A DNA stretch of 64,000 bases from Trichaptum fuscoviolaceum (taxonomy: Eukaryota; Basidiomycota; Agaricomycetes; Hymenochaetales; Trichaptaceae): NCBI GenBank assembly GCA_910574455.1, contig CAJSYZ010000002.1, positions 4,427,671 through 4,491,670 of the forward strand, given 5' to 3'. How positions within the stretch are numbered: position 1 is the stretch's first letter; the number at the start of each line of letters is the position of its first letter. Positions 48,330 through 58,087 of this stretch are shown here, in pieces. Below the pieces are notes generated by a model. The model made no database searches. It was not told the origin of the DNA and saw only the letters and a list, made by a program, of their open reading frames with translations. The position numbers and the translations under genes are program-made.

Positions 48330-48500
48330 CCCCAGCTAAGTTCCCGCTCTGATTCCCGAAAGATTCCCGCTACGATTCCCGGTCGAACCCTGTCTCGATT
48401 CCCGGTCGAAACCCGAACTCGATTCCCGGTCTAAACCCGAACTCGATTCCCAGTCGAACCCCGAACTCGAAACCCGGTCGAAACCCGAACCAGATTCCCT
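48330..48500 (+). repeat. Degenerate ATTCCCGGTCGAAACCCG tandem repeat in the family B LTR
   Basis: About six imperfect units of roughly 24 bp, each with a CCCGGTCGAA-like core and an ACTCG-like end. A duplicate lies in the 3' LTR at about 52337-52507. Confidence 0.8.
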
Positions 48501-49139
48501 GCATGATCCCGTCGCGAATCGCGCGAGTTTCCCGTCGTCCAAGGGAAACCCCTTAGCTTCCCGCTCCTCGATGCTAACCTCGTCTTGAGATAGCCCCAGG
48601 TGATTGGCCTGGCCACGCACGTGCCAGCCAACTAGTCTCGCTAGTAGCGTCCTGTCCCGGCCCGCAGACCACATTCCCGCTACCCCGTGTGCGGGATTGA
48701 TCTCATTGTCCGCAAGGACTCGAACCCCGTCCTTAGTCGCCCTGCCCCGCGCGCGCCTCGCGATTAGGCTTCGTTACGACATCGAAGCACCGGCTTCTTC
48801 GAAGTTGGTCCCTGTCGATCTCCCGCGACCCTGATCCACGCCAGAAGTTGCCTGCAACTTAGCCCGAGACGATGTATGCATTACATCCGCCCCCCACGCT
48901 CGTTACCCCGCTGCCTGTGCGCCAGCTTGATACCTCGCGCACAATTACATTCCTTTAGTTCTCTTTGTTTCACTTGACCATGCTTCACGCTCGTTCCCTT
49001 AGATCTTGCCCAGATGTTCCCGCACCGAATCCCGAATCCCGGATTCACGTCACTGTATGCGCGGCCTTCGCCCGCAAGATTGTGTAACTAGTTAGTTGCG
49101 CGTTTGTGCATGCCCGTTCCCTGTAGATTCTGCCCAGTA

Positions 49140-49183
49140 GATAAATACCTGTCGCCACCGTAAGGAGCACTCACTTTTGTCCT
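49140..49183 (+). promoter_or_regulatory. Family B core promoter and predicted transcript 5' end
   Basis: GATAAATA at 49140-49147 is TATA-like. The stretch ACTTTTGTCCT at 49173-49183 begins 33 nt downstream and is complementary to the primer-binding site at 49861. The same arrangement (AGTAGATAAATA, CTGT, GTAAGGAGCAC, then ACTTTTG) is present in the family A LTR. Confidence 0.65.
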
Positions 49184-49494
49184 CTTGTCGAGTGCTTCCT
49201 TAGGTGTGTTTCTGTCTTGTCTCTAGTGTAGTTTTACAATGCTGACTTGTCGAGTGCTTCCTTAGGGAACCTCCTCCTGATACAGAAGTGTTGCCTTGAG
49301 ATCCCGGTTATCCTGAGCTCTCTGCTCCCGTCCTGAGCACGCCTGCTCTCTGGCTCTCTTGTCTCTGTCTTGTCCCGGATCCCGCTCTGCGAATCCCGCT
49401 CTGAAGTCCTGCCCAGAATCCCGCTCTGAGATTCCCGCCAGAATCCCGCTCTGCGATTCCCGCCAAAGTCCCGAACGATTCCCGCTCTGCGATC

Positions 49495-49595
49495 CCCGCA
49501 CGAATCCAGATTCCCGCACGAATCCAGATTCCCGCCCGAATCCAGATTCCCGCACGAATCCAGATTCCCGCGCGACTCCAGATTCCCGCCAGAAT
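49495..49595 (+). repeat. 18-bp tandem repeat in the family B LTR
   Basis: Five copies of CACGAATCCAGATTCCCG with small changes. They lie in the part predicted to be transcribed (R-U5). Same array at about 53500-53600 in the 3' LTR. Confidence 0.88.
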
Positions 49596-49860
49596 CCCGC
49601 TTTGCATTTCCCCGCGTCTCGACTCTGTCTTCCCGCGCCTCGACTCTGCCTTCCCAGCCTCGACTCTGACTCCGTCCCGTCCTCGCCTTGAGCCCCCTTG
49701 CGTCTCGCCCCCGCAGCCCCGCTCCCCGCGCGACTCCGTTGGCGTTGTAGCGTCCTTAACGGTTCCCTGCGCCTTCTCAGCTGCCGCGCGCTCTCCCAGG
49801 CCTTGCCCCGGAAGCCGCTAACGCGCCACGGCCCCCAGGTTCCCCCCAGGTCGTAACATT

Positions 49861-49871
49861 AGGACAAAAGT
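49861..49871 (+). promoter_or_regulatory. Family B primer-binding site, self-priming type
   Basis: AGGACAAAAGT, 2 nt after the LTR end, is the exact reverse complement of ACTTTTGTCCT in the same LTR. It does not look like a tRNA 3' end complement (no TGG start). Confidence 0.7.
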
Positions 49872-49960
49872 CTAAAGCTTACCGTAACCAGGATTGGCAA
49901 CAATCTACGCTCTTTTCCCGACTCTTTTTTTTCGGACTTCGACAAAATCCCCGCGTTGCT

Positions 49961-51139
49961 ATGTCCGCGTCAGACTCCCGCTCCACGCGCTCGTCTTCCT
50001 CGAGCAATTCCCGGCCACAGTCACCTGCTGTCCCGCTCCCCCGGCTTGTCTCTGTCCCTGCCTCGCCAGCCACGTCCCGGTCAACTTCCCCAGCCTCGGT
50101 AGCACCTCGCCCCCGCTCTCGCCCTGCGTCCCATACGTCGACCCCAGAAACCCGTGAACTGCGCCGTAAACTGCGCCTCTGTTTCTACTGCGGTTCTAAC
50201 GAACATCTGGTTCCCGCATGTCCGACTGCCCCGCCCCGTGCCACGATGCCCCGTCCTACGGTTCCCCGAATCCCGTCCTCGACCAAGCGCACCCTTTCTG
50301 ATGCTGATAGGCATGAAAGGCGAAAACTTGGGCTCTGCTTCTACTGCGGAACAAAGGGCCACTTGATTCGCGATTGTGCTGAAAGGCCGCCCGTGAAAAA
50401 AGCCGCTCCCCCCGCAAAAGTCGCACCCCGGAAGTCTAGCCCGAAACGCCAGTTTGCGATGATAGGTGTCCAAGCTACGTCCTCGGATTCTGCCCCGGAA
50501 ACCCGCGCCCCTGCTGCCTCAGAACCGTCTCCCGCCATGTTGAGCCGCGTTGCCCAAGTCCTGACCCGAATGGTGCCCCATTGCACCCGGATAGTCCAAG
50601 ACACGGATCCCGCGTTCAGCCAGTTCCTGCGTCACGAAGTTGAAAGCCTCTTACAGGGTTTGATACAAGTATGCATCTCTGACCTGCAAACGATCCCGTC
50701 AACGTCTACTGCCGCCCCGGTCCCGACTGTCACGTCCCCCGCTCCAGACGCTTCGACCCCAGCTTCTCCCGCCGTGCCTCCAGTTCCTGCACCTGTTTCC
50801 CCGGTCCCTGAACCAGTTCCCGCTTCGATCCCGACCCCGCTCGACCCCGTTGTTCCCGAACGACTGCTTGGTGCTGCAGAAGCACAAGCAAGCGCGTCCC
50901 GAACTTTGGTAGATTTCCTGCACCGAAAATCCCGTCCAGCCCAGTCGATCCCGGAAGGGCCCCCTGAGGCCGCCCTGCCTGAAGTCTCGTCCTCGACCCC
51001 CGCTTCGTCCCCGCCCCTGGTCCTTGCGAAACCCGACCGCCTAGGCAAACTGACTGCCTCTCCCCAGCTCGGTGGGAAAGGCACGCCTCGACGAAAGCAA
51101 AGCCGCCCGTTGGCGCGAATTTTGGTCAAAACCCGGTAG
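49961..51139 (+). CDS. Family B zinc-knuckle gag-like protein
   Basis: An intact frame of 392 aa. The N-terminus is Ser/Pro-rich (STRSSSSSNSRPQSPAVPL). Two CCHC knuckles follow: CFYCGSNEHLVPAC (about residues 74-87) and CFYCGTKGHLIRDC (about 128-141), with basic residues between. A helical stretch (LSRVAQVLTRMVPHCTRIVQ, LRHEVESLLQGLIQVCISDL) and a Pro/Ser-rich tail ending in basic GTPRRKQSRPLARILVKTR come after. No capsid-like region matching family A gag (PDTFEGERAKLENWIHQIK) is present, so this is a nucleocapsid-type RNA-binding protein, not a full gag. CCHC knuckles bind retroelement RNA; a packaging role is inferred. The intact frame in a young insertion suggests it is under use. Confidence 0.85.
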   Translation: MSASDSRSTRSSSSSNSRPQSPAVPLPRLVSVPASPATSRSTSPASVAPRPRSRPASHTSTPETRELRRKLRLCFYCGSNEHLVPACPTAPPRATMPRPTVPRIPSSTKRTLSDADRHERRKLGLCFYCGTKGHLIRDCAERPPVKKAAPPAKVAPRKSSPKRQFAMIGVQATSSDSAPETRAPAASEPSPAMLSRVAQVLTRMVPHCTRIVQDTDPAFSQFLRHEVESLLQGLIQVCISDLQTIPSTSTAAPVPTVTSPAPDASTPASPAVPPVPAPVSPVPEPVPASIPTPLDPVVPERLLGAAEAQASASRTLVDFLHRKSRPAQSIPEGPPEAALPEVSSSTPASSPPLVLAKPDRLGKLTASPQLGGKGTPRRKQSRPLARILVKTR

Positions 51140-51296
51140 ATTCCCCCGCGAATTTTTTTTCGGATTATGTTTAGTCCCGCGTTGGTAATAATGGTTTCTC
51201 GACGGAAATCCCGAAAGACTCTGCGTCTTGGTTATGATTATGGTTATTAAGTATTGGATAATTAGTACGAAAAGCTAAAGACTACTCTAATCCTTT

Positions 51297-51330
51297 GGTG
51301 CTCCGGAGTAGCACCTTTGGAGGGGGGTAA
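51297..51330 (+). promoter_or_regulatory. Hairpin and polypurine tract before the family B 3' LTR
   Basis: GGTGCT and AGCACC (51297-51302 and 51310-51315) pair around CCGGAGT, followed by TTTGGAGGGGGGTAA up to the LTR. The tract would prime plus-strand DNA. Family A has the same tract and a matching hairpin. Confidence 0.7.
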
Positions 51331-53863
51331 TGTCGGGATCCCCCAGGACCCCAACATGTCTAAGGCAATCCCGAACAGAACCCGGTATACTGAAACCCGA
51401 AATCGCGACCTTGGCTAGATCCCGAAAGGATCCCCCGCTCTCTGATCCCAGAAGAACCCCTGCTTCGCCATGCATTCTCCTGCTAAGAGTTCAGCCCCGC
51501 TACGACCTCCTCGCCCCTGCTTGTCCTCGCCCACGTCTCCTCGTCAGTCCCCCGCCTCGTCCCCGCGTCTCGATCCATCCCTAGCCCGCCTCGTCGTTCC
51601 CCCGACTCTAGGATGATCCCCCGCTCGCTCCCCGCTCCCGTCATGCTCTGTTCCCCGCTCCAGCGAACCCCGTACCTCGCCATAGTCCCGAAGTCACTCA
51701 CCATAGCCACCGCCATAGCCATAGCCTGCCACAGCCATAGCCATAGCCATAGCTATCCCAGACCTCGTAGGTTCTCGACTATGCCCGGATACCAGATCCC
51801 GGCCTCGCGTCCACAGTCATGAAGTGCAGTTAGGAGATTGATCCACTGCGTCCAAAGTCGACCTCTGTCTGGCCTTGAGTAAGCCAACACGACAGCAGGT
51901 CAAGGATTGCCGTCCCGCAATCCTGCCCGGTCACGAACCCTGCCCTGCGCTCGTCCTGCCACGGTGCCCTAGCTAACCCCTTCGACATCCTGTGCCTCTC
52001 GACCTGCCCTTGTTCGTCCACAGCCTGCCCCGCCAGGAATCCCGCCTCGCCGCGAACGCTGTCAAGCGTCCCCTCTGACAAATCCCGCAACCCACACTCG
52101 TCCCGGTTGGAGTCCCGCCAAACTCCCCCCGCTCGTTTCCAGACTAGAGTCCCGCCAGACTCCCCCGCTCATTCCCGGTAGAAACCCCGCTCGCTTCCCG
52201 GTTGGAATCCCACTCCTTTCCCCGCACGATCCCAGTCGAAATCCCGCTCGTTTCCCGCCTCGCGTCCCGTCTCGAATCCCTGCGCAAATCCCCCGCAGGA
52301 TTCCCGCCTTCGATCCCGCCGCGATTCCCATCGCAACCCCAGCTAAGTTCCCGCTCTGATTCCCGAAAGATTCCCGCTACGATTCCCGGTCGAACCCTGT
52401 CTCGATTCCCGGTCGAAACCCGAACTCGATTCCCGGTCTAAACCCGAACTCGATTCCCAGTCGAACCCCGAACTCGAAACCCGGTCGAAACCCGAACCAG
52501 ATTCCCTGCATGATCCCGTCGCGAATCGCGCGAGTTTCCCGTCGTCCAAGGGAAACCCCTTAGCTTCCCGCTCCTCGATGCTAACCTCGTCTTGAGATAG
52601 CCCCAGGTGATTGGCCTGGCCACGCACGTGCCAGCCAACTAGTCTCGCTAGTAGCGTCCTGTCCCGGCCCGCAGACCACATTCCCGCTACCCCGTGTGCG
52701 GGATTGATCTCATTGTCCGCAAGGACTCGAACCCCGTCCTTAGTCGCCCTGCCCCGCGCGCGCCTCGCGATTAGGCTTCGTTACGACATCGAAGCACCGG
52801 CTTCTTCGAAGTTGGTCCCTGTCGATCTCCCGCGACCCTGATCCACGCCAGAAGTTGCCTGCAACTTAGCCCGAGACGATGTATGCATTACATCCGCCCC
52901 CCACGCTCGTTACCCCGCTGCCTGTGCGCCAGCTTGATACCTCGCGCACAATTACATTCCTTTAGTTCTCTTTGTTTCACTTGACCATGCTTCACGCTCG
53001 TTCCCTTAGATCTTGCCCAGATGTTCCCGCACCGAATCCCGAATCCCGGATTCACGTCACTGTATGCGCGGCCTTCGCCCGCAAGATTGTGTAACTATAG
53101 TTGCGCGTTTGTGCATGCCCGTTCCCTGTAGATTCTGCCCAGTAGATAAATACCTGTCGCCACCGTAAGGAGCACTCACTTTTGTCCTCTTGTCGAGTGC
53201 TTCCTTAGGTGTGTTTCTGTCTTGTCTCTAGTGTAGTTTTACAATGCTGACTTGTCGAGTGCTTCCTTAGGGAACCTCCTCCTGATACAGAAGTGTTGCC
53301 TTGAGATCCCGGTTATCCTGAGCTCTCTGCTCCCGTCCTGAGCACGCCTGCTCTCTGGCTCTCTTGTCTCTGTCTTGTCCCGGATCCCGCTCTGCGAATC
53401 CCGCTCTGAAGTCCTGCCCAGAATCCCGCTCTGAGATTCCCGCCAGAATCCCGCTCTGCGATTCCCGCCAAAGTCCCGAACGATTCCCGCTCTGCGATCC
53501 CCGCACGAATCCAGATTCCCGCACGAATCCAGATTCCCGCCCGAATCCAGATTCCCGCACGAATCCAGATTCCCGCGCGACTCCAGATTCCCGCCAGAAT
53601 CCCGCTTTGCATTTCCCCGCGTCTCGACTCTGTCTTCCCGCGCCTCGACTCTGCCTTCCCAGCCTCGACTCTGACTCCGTCCCGTCCTCGCCTTGAGCCC
53701 CCTTGCGTCTCGCCCCCGCAGCCCCGCTCCCCGCGCGACTCCGTTGGCGTTGTAGCGTCCTTAACGGTTCCCTGCGCCTTCTCAGCTGCCGCGCGCTCTC
53801 CCAGGCCTTGCCCCGGAAGCCGCTAACGCGCCACGGCCCCCAGGTTCCCCCCAGGTCGTAACA
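51331..53863 (+). repeat. Family B 3' LTR, 2533 bp
   Basis: Same as the 5' LTR apart from one 2-bp deletion at about 53096 as far as I can align by eye. Confidence 0.93.
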
Positions 53864-53868
53864 GTTTG
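53864..53868. repeat. Target-site duplication of element B, right copy
   Basis: GTTTG directly after the B 3' LTR; family A pol resumes here. Confidence 0.95.
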
Positions 53869-56240
53869 CCCCCGAGTCGTCCTGGGCGATGGCGAATCGT
53901 AAAGTCGAAGCGGGTGAGGAACAGACTCCACCGGGCTTGGCGTCGCGTCAGCGTTCGGGATTCAGAGAAATATAACAGATTCTTGTGGTCAGACACGATA
54001 TCGAGTTTATGACTCGCACCTTCGAGATAATGTCGCCACTCGTCAAGAGCTCTAATAATCGCGAGTAGCTCCTTGTCATAAATCTCGTAATTGCGTTCCG
54101 CATCGTTGAGGGATTTTGAGAAAAAGGCGACCGGATGTATCAGCCCGTCGTCGCCTTCCTGGGACAAGACCGCGCCAGTCGCGAAATCAGAGGCGTCGCA
54201 TTCCACGATGAATTGCCGCGACATGTCTGGCATCATCAGGACGGGGGCGGTCGTGAACATGCGCTTGAGATAGTCGAAAGCGAACTGCTGGTTTTCTGTC
54301 CAGGCCCAGCGAACGTCCTTCTTCAGCAGCGTCGTGAGCGGTTTGACAATGTGCGAGAAATCCCGAATGAAGCGTCGATAGAAATTCGCGAACCCGAGGA
54401 AGGCTTGAATGTCTTTCACCTTTTTCGGGGTAGGCCAGTCGAGGACCGCCTGTACTTTGGCGGGGTCCATTGCCACTTTTCCCTGCGAAATAATCATCCC
54501 GAGGTACTCGACGGAAGTCTGTTTGAATTTGCACTTTTCGGGTTTACAGAACAAGTCGTTTTCGCGCAGCCGCTTAAGGACTTCCCGTACGTGTTCCTCG
54601 TGTTGCGATTCATCTTCGGAAAAGATTAGCAAGTCGTCAAGATAGATGATCACGTATACTCCAATGAGGTCTTTGAAGATATCGTTCATCATGTGCTGGA
54701 AGGTCGCCGGGGCATTCGTGAGCCCGAATGTCATCACCGTCGGTTCGAAGTGTCCTGCCTGAGTACGAAATGCGGCCTTCCACTCGTCGCCTTGCTTTAG
54801 TCGTACGTTGTGGTAGCCCCATCGCAAATCTAACGTCGTGAAAACCTTCGCCTTTTGCAGTGCGTCTACGAGTTCCATCATGAGGGGAAGCGGGTATCGA
54901 TTCTTGACCGTGATATCGTTCAGTCTTCGGTAATCGACTACCATGCGCAAGGTTCCGTCCTTTTTCTTGATAAAGAAGACGGGAGCCGCTGCAGGGGATT
55001 TCGAAGGTCGTATGTACCCTTTGCGCAGGTTTTCGTCAACGAATTCGCAAAGGGCGTCGCGTTCGGCCGGGGCCAAAGGATAGATTTTGCTGTACGGGGG
55101 AACCTTTCCGGGTTCTAAATCTATGGCGTGATCATACGGCTTGCGCAGTGGAAGCCTTTCGGATTCAACTTTCGAGAAAACGTCGGCAAACTCACGAAAT
55201 TCGGGGGGAACTAGTTCCTCGAAGGTTTTCTCGCCTTCCTTCACTGCTGACTTTTCAGCGATGGCCTGTGAGTGGGTGTACGAGGCGGCAATTTTGTACG
55301 CGAAATGGTCGTCCGTCGTGACGAAGTAGGATTCAGCGTCGTGGTACTGGTCCCAATATTTTTCTGAGTACCGAAATCCCGGTGGGACAGCTTCCCATTC
55401 GGCCTGGGTCCTGTTGGGCCCCCAGGGGGTCTCGACTTCTTCTGCTATGGCGAGGCGGGGAAGCGGGACCAGGCGTTGCTGGTTGTCACACTGGGGCGGG
55501 CAGCGGTTGAGATCGACCACATCGTTGGTCCAGTCAATGGTTGGGTTATGGTGTCGCAACCAGTCGATCCCCATGATAATATCGTCGTCGCCAATATCAG
55601 CGACGGCCATGGTCAACTGTTCTAAGTGTCCCTTCATCTCGACGTTGAGGACTACTTCCTTGGTGATGCGTCCAATCGCATTCGGGGAATTGTCTGCGTT
55701 GCGCAAAAGTATCGGGATTACCAAGTCCCGGGTCTGGAGTCCGTGTCGCGAAACGTAGCGGGAATTTATAAACGTTCCCGACGCACCGCTGTCTAACATT
55801 ACTGTGGCTAAGGCATCCGTTTTTCCGTCGCTAACCTGTACCGGGAACTTCAAATGTCGTCGAAGACGACGGTCTATTGTAGAGATGGTTAAATACAAGG
55901 GACCATTATTAAGAGAGTTCTTCGGCCACAAGGGCGGTTGGGTCGTATAGGGCGCGACTGAGCAATACGACCCTACTGAAAATCCGCTGGGGGCGGGGCT
56001 TCGGGATTGTGAACGTTCTTGGCAGCGGGCGTCATGGCGGCGAATGCGTTCTGTAGCACGGACTGCTGCACATTCTGGACGTACTGTTCCGCCATACGTT
56101 TGAGCGTTTCTTCGAACGACTGGAGCGCGGGGGGCGAGGGGCTCGACGGGGACGTGGATTTCGTAGCCTTTAGGTTTCGGGTTGGCGGTCGCGTTGGGCA
56201 ATCGCTCACTAAATGGTCTTTCTCTCCGCAGTAGTAGCAT
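53869..56240 (-). pseudogene. Family A copy 1 pol, protease-RT-RNase H part
   Basis: Open from 56240, where it overlaps gag in another frame, to the B insertion. The protease motif is MLDSGASGTFI. RT has DYRRLNDITVKNRYPLP, DLRWGYHNVRLK, FGLTNAPATFQHMMND and the catalytic IIYLDDLLIF. RNase H has ECDASDFATGAVLSQ, YEIYDKELLAI and VSDHKNLLYF. The frame is intact in this part, unlike copy 2. Normally it would run on into the integrase part at 47323; B separates the two halves by 6.5 kb. Pol is -1 relative to gag, so it is probably made by ribosomal frameshifting near the gag stop. Confidence 0.92.
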
Positions 56241-57180
56241 AGTCCCTTACTCCTGCGCTCCCGGCGCACCCTGTCAATCTCCATTGCGTTGGGATCCTTC
56301 GTCGAGCTTGCGCCCGCAGTCGGGATCGTACGCGGAGCTGAACTAGTGGTGCCGGGATTGCTTCGGGGCGTAGCCGCTGGCTTCGGTACTGGTCCATAGG
56401 CGTGTGCGAGCCTTAGCTTCTCGTCCGTCTCGGAAACCCAATTGACGTAGGCATCGAATTTCATGTCCTTCGCCTCTGTGCTGGCGATGTGCTGGCGAAC
56501 CTGGTCTTTGAGTCCCTTCCGGAACATGTCGAGGTAGATGACATCCGTCGTCGCGTCCTTGGGCCACCCGGTGAGGGCTTGGAGGGCACGGAATTGCGAC
56601 GCAAACTCGGCGACCGTTCCTGTCTGGCGTAGGCGCATCAGCTTGTCGGCTGCGGCTTTGTCTGCATCGATTTCTCCGTAAGAGGCGCGAAGGGCGGTGA
56701 ACAGGGCCTCCAGGCTGGCGGCTTCTGGCGGTGTTGGGATGTCCTGGAGTCGATCTAGAATGGGTCGTGCCCAGTCTTGCGCCGGCCCCCGCAGTAGCAT
56801 CAGAGCAAATGCGACCTTGCGGGTTTCGTCTAGTCCCGGATGTTGTCCGAACAGGTAGAGCTTAATCTGGTGAATCCAGTTCTCCAGCTTGGCTCGTTCG
56901 CCTTCGAAGGTGTCGGGAAGTTTCATCTTGAGCCCTGCTCCACCCCCAGACGGGGAGCGGGCTGACTCGCGATTTGGGCTTCTAACGCCTGGTTGGCGTG
57001 CTTGAGCTGGGCGACTGTGTTCTGGACCTGATTGTGTTCGTTGACTAGCTTGGAGTAGCGCTTTTCGAGGGTGTCGAGGCGATCAAGGATGGGCTGGAGT
57101 TTGTCTTCCTCCATCGAGGAGCTCGGGGACGGGAAAGCAAAGGTATCTGCGAGTCCTCCCCATTCCTGGTGGGACGACAT
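55973..57180 (-). pseudogene. Family A copy 1 gag, frameshifted
   Basis: Begins MSSHQEWGGLADTFAFPS with a coiled coil (LDTLEKRYSKLVNEHNQVQ). A one-base deletion near 56950 puts it out of frame (SQPAPRLGVEQGSR then stop), while the remainder is open from MKLPDTFEGERAKLENWIHQ. The capsid-like part contains DWARPILDRLQ and EFASQFRALQALTGWPKD. One CCHC knuckle, CYYCGEKDHLVSDC, lies near the end. Copy 2 has the intact junction (SQPASPSGGGAGLKMKLP). Gag forms the particle and binds RNA. Confidence 0.9.
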
Positions 57181-57256
57181 CGCTGGTCGGCGGTACGGGT
57201 GCGGGGGTAGAAGTAAAGAGCGTGAGGGTGTCGAGTCCGAGCGGCGGTGAGCCAGG

Positions 57257-57267
57257 ACTTTTGACCT
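57257..57267 (-). promoter_or_regulatory. Family A copy 1 primer-binding site, self-priming type
   Basis: On the element strand AGGTCAAAAGT, 2 nt inside the LTR. It is the exact complement of ACTTTTGACCT within the LTR (element strand 57575-57565). Confidence 0.7.
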
Positions 57268-57269
57268 AA

Positions 57270-58087
57270 TGTTACGACCGTCGGGAATTGTAGCGGGAAA
57301 CAGTTTCGGGAAACTGGAATTCGCGACAAGAACCCGCGTTCGGGAATCTGGATTCGCGACTGGGAACGAGCGTGGGAATTCAGGCGGGAAACGCGCGGGA
57401 TTCTATCCAGGCGCGTCGCGGGATTCTCAAGGCCAGCTAGGACTCTTCACTGCTTTGAACGTCAAGTAAGCGGATCCCTAAGGAAGCACTCCACAAGTAA
57501 GTATTGCGCAACTAACTACACAGGAGAAAAGAGAGAGATCTCACCTAAGGAAGCACTCCACAAGAGGTCAAAAGTGGGGTGCTCCTTACGATGCCTACAG
57601 CTATTTATCTACTTCGTAAAGACTGTATAGTTAATCTACGCTAAGTGTCCTTGCGCAATGCGCACCTATCTACTACAAACGATACATGCTACGACCGCAC
57701 TGCTAGGCATGTCTATCCCGTCTCTCCAGATGGCTACGGCCTGTCCGTGGACGTCAGCGTCCGGTCCGGGGCCGCGACTAGCCAGACTAGGTATGCCAGA
57801 CTGTTGCAGGTCGTCACCTTGAGGTACTAACGGATTAATGAGCGTATGTTGATAAGTGAATGTACGTGTGCCGTGGCGGGTCGTCGTAAATGAGTGTGTG
57901 TATGCGTGCATGGTTGCCGGGACGGTGGTGCGGGATAAGTCACGTGAGCATGGGATCGTGCGATTCGGGAATGAGGTTTCGCGCGGGGAATCCAATGGCG
58001 GGATTCTCCCCGCGGGTTTGTCTGCTCATGTCGGGATCCTTGGCGGGAAAGTGCGGGAAATGAGAAAAGGAGCCCGGGATCTCGACA
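57270..58087 (-). repeat. LTR 2 of family A, shared by both copies, 818 bp
   Basis: Same ends as LTR 1. It acts as 5' LTR for copy 1 and 3' LTR for copy 2. It is very close to LTR 3 and less close to LTR 1. Confidence 0.92.
57565..57609 (-). promoter_or_regulatory. Family A core promoter and predicted transcript 5' end
   Basis: Element-strand GATAAATA at 57609-57602, then ACTTTTGACCT from 57575 to 57565. In LTR 3 the same sites lie at 63497-63490 and 63463-63453. U3 would be 512 nt and R-U5 306 nt. Confidence 0.6.

Larger units (their letters stand above)
47324..49858 (+). repeat. Family B 5' LTR, 2535 bp
   Basis: Runs from TGTCGGGATCCC to GGTCGTAACA. Unusually long and C-rich on the plus strand, with many ATTCCCG words. 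Predicted transcription start near 49173 gives a U3 of about 1849 nt and R-U5 of about 686 nt. Frames inside are short and repeat-derived; I do not consider them genes. Confidence 0.93.
47324..53863 (+). mobile_element. Family B non-autonomous LTR retrotransposon with gag-like gene only (TR-GAG-like), 6540 bp
   Basis: Two LTRs of 2535 and 2533 bp flank an internal region of only 1472 bp. That region encodes one zinc-knuckle protein and no protease, RT, RNase H or integrase. Insertion in the pol gene of family A is marked by a perfect 5-bp duplication, GTTTG. The LTRs differ only by a GT indel (49086-49096 region against 53093-53100), so insertion is recent. LTR end (GGTCGTAACA), primer site layout, TATA-like box and polypurine tract are shared with family A, which suggests family A enzymes move it. 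Confidence 0.93.
44838..58087 (-). mobile_element. Ty3/chromovirus LTR retrotransposon, family A copy 1, with nested element B
   Basis: LTR (44838-45655), pol 3' part, then element B (47324-53863), then the rest of pol, gag, primer-binding site and LTR (57270-58087). Without B it is about 6.7 kb. It has the order gag, protease, RT, RNase H, integrase, chromodomain, as in Tf1/sushi-type chromoviruses. It is dead: a gag frameshift, a pol nonsense codon and the B insertion. The 5' LTR is shared with copy 2. The left flank is gttac; no matching duplication is seen at the right side of either copy. Confidence 0.9.

Noticed and set aside
47323..49691. Many short frames on both strands in the family B LTRs, identical in both LTRs
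   Set aside because: They follow the ATTCCCG repeats (DSRTNPDSR-like and AGIWIRAGIW-like periodic peptides) and look like shadows of tandem DNA repeats.
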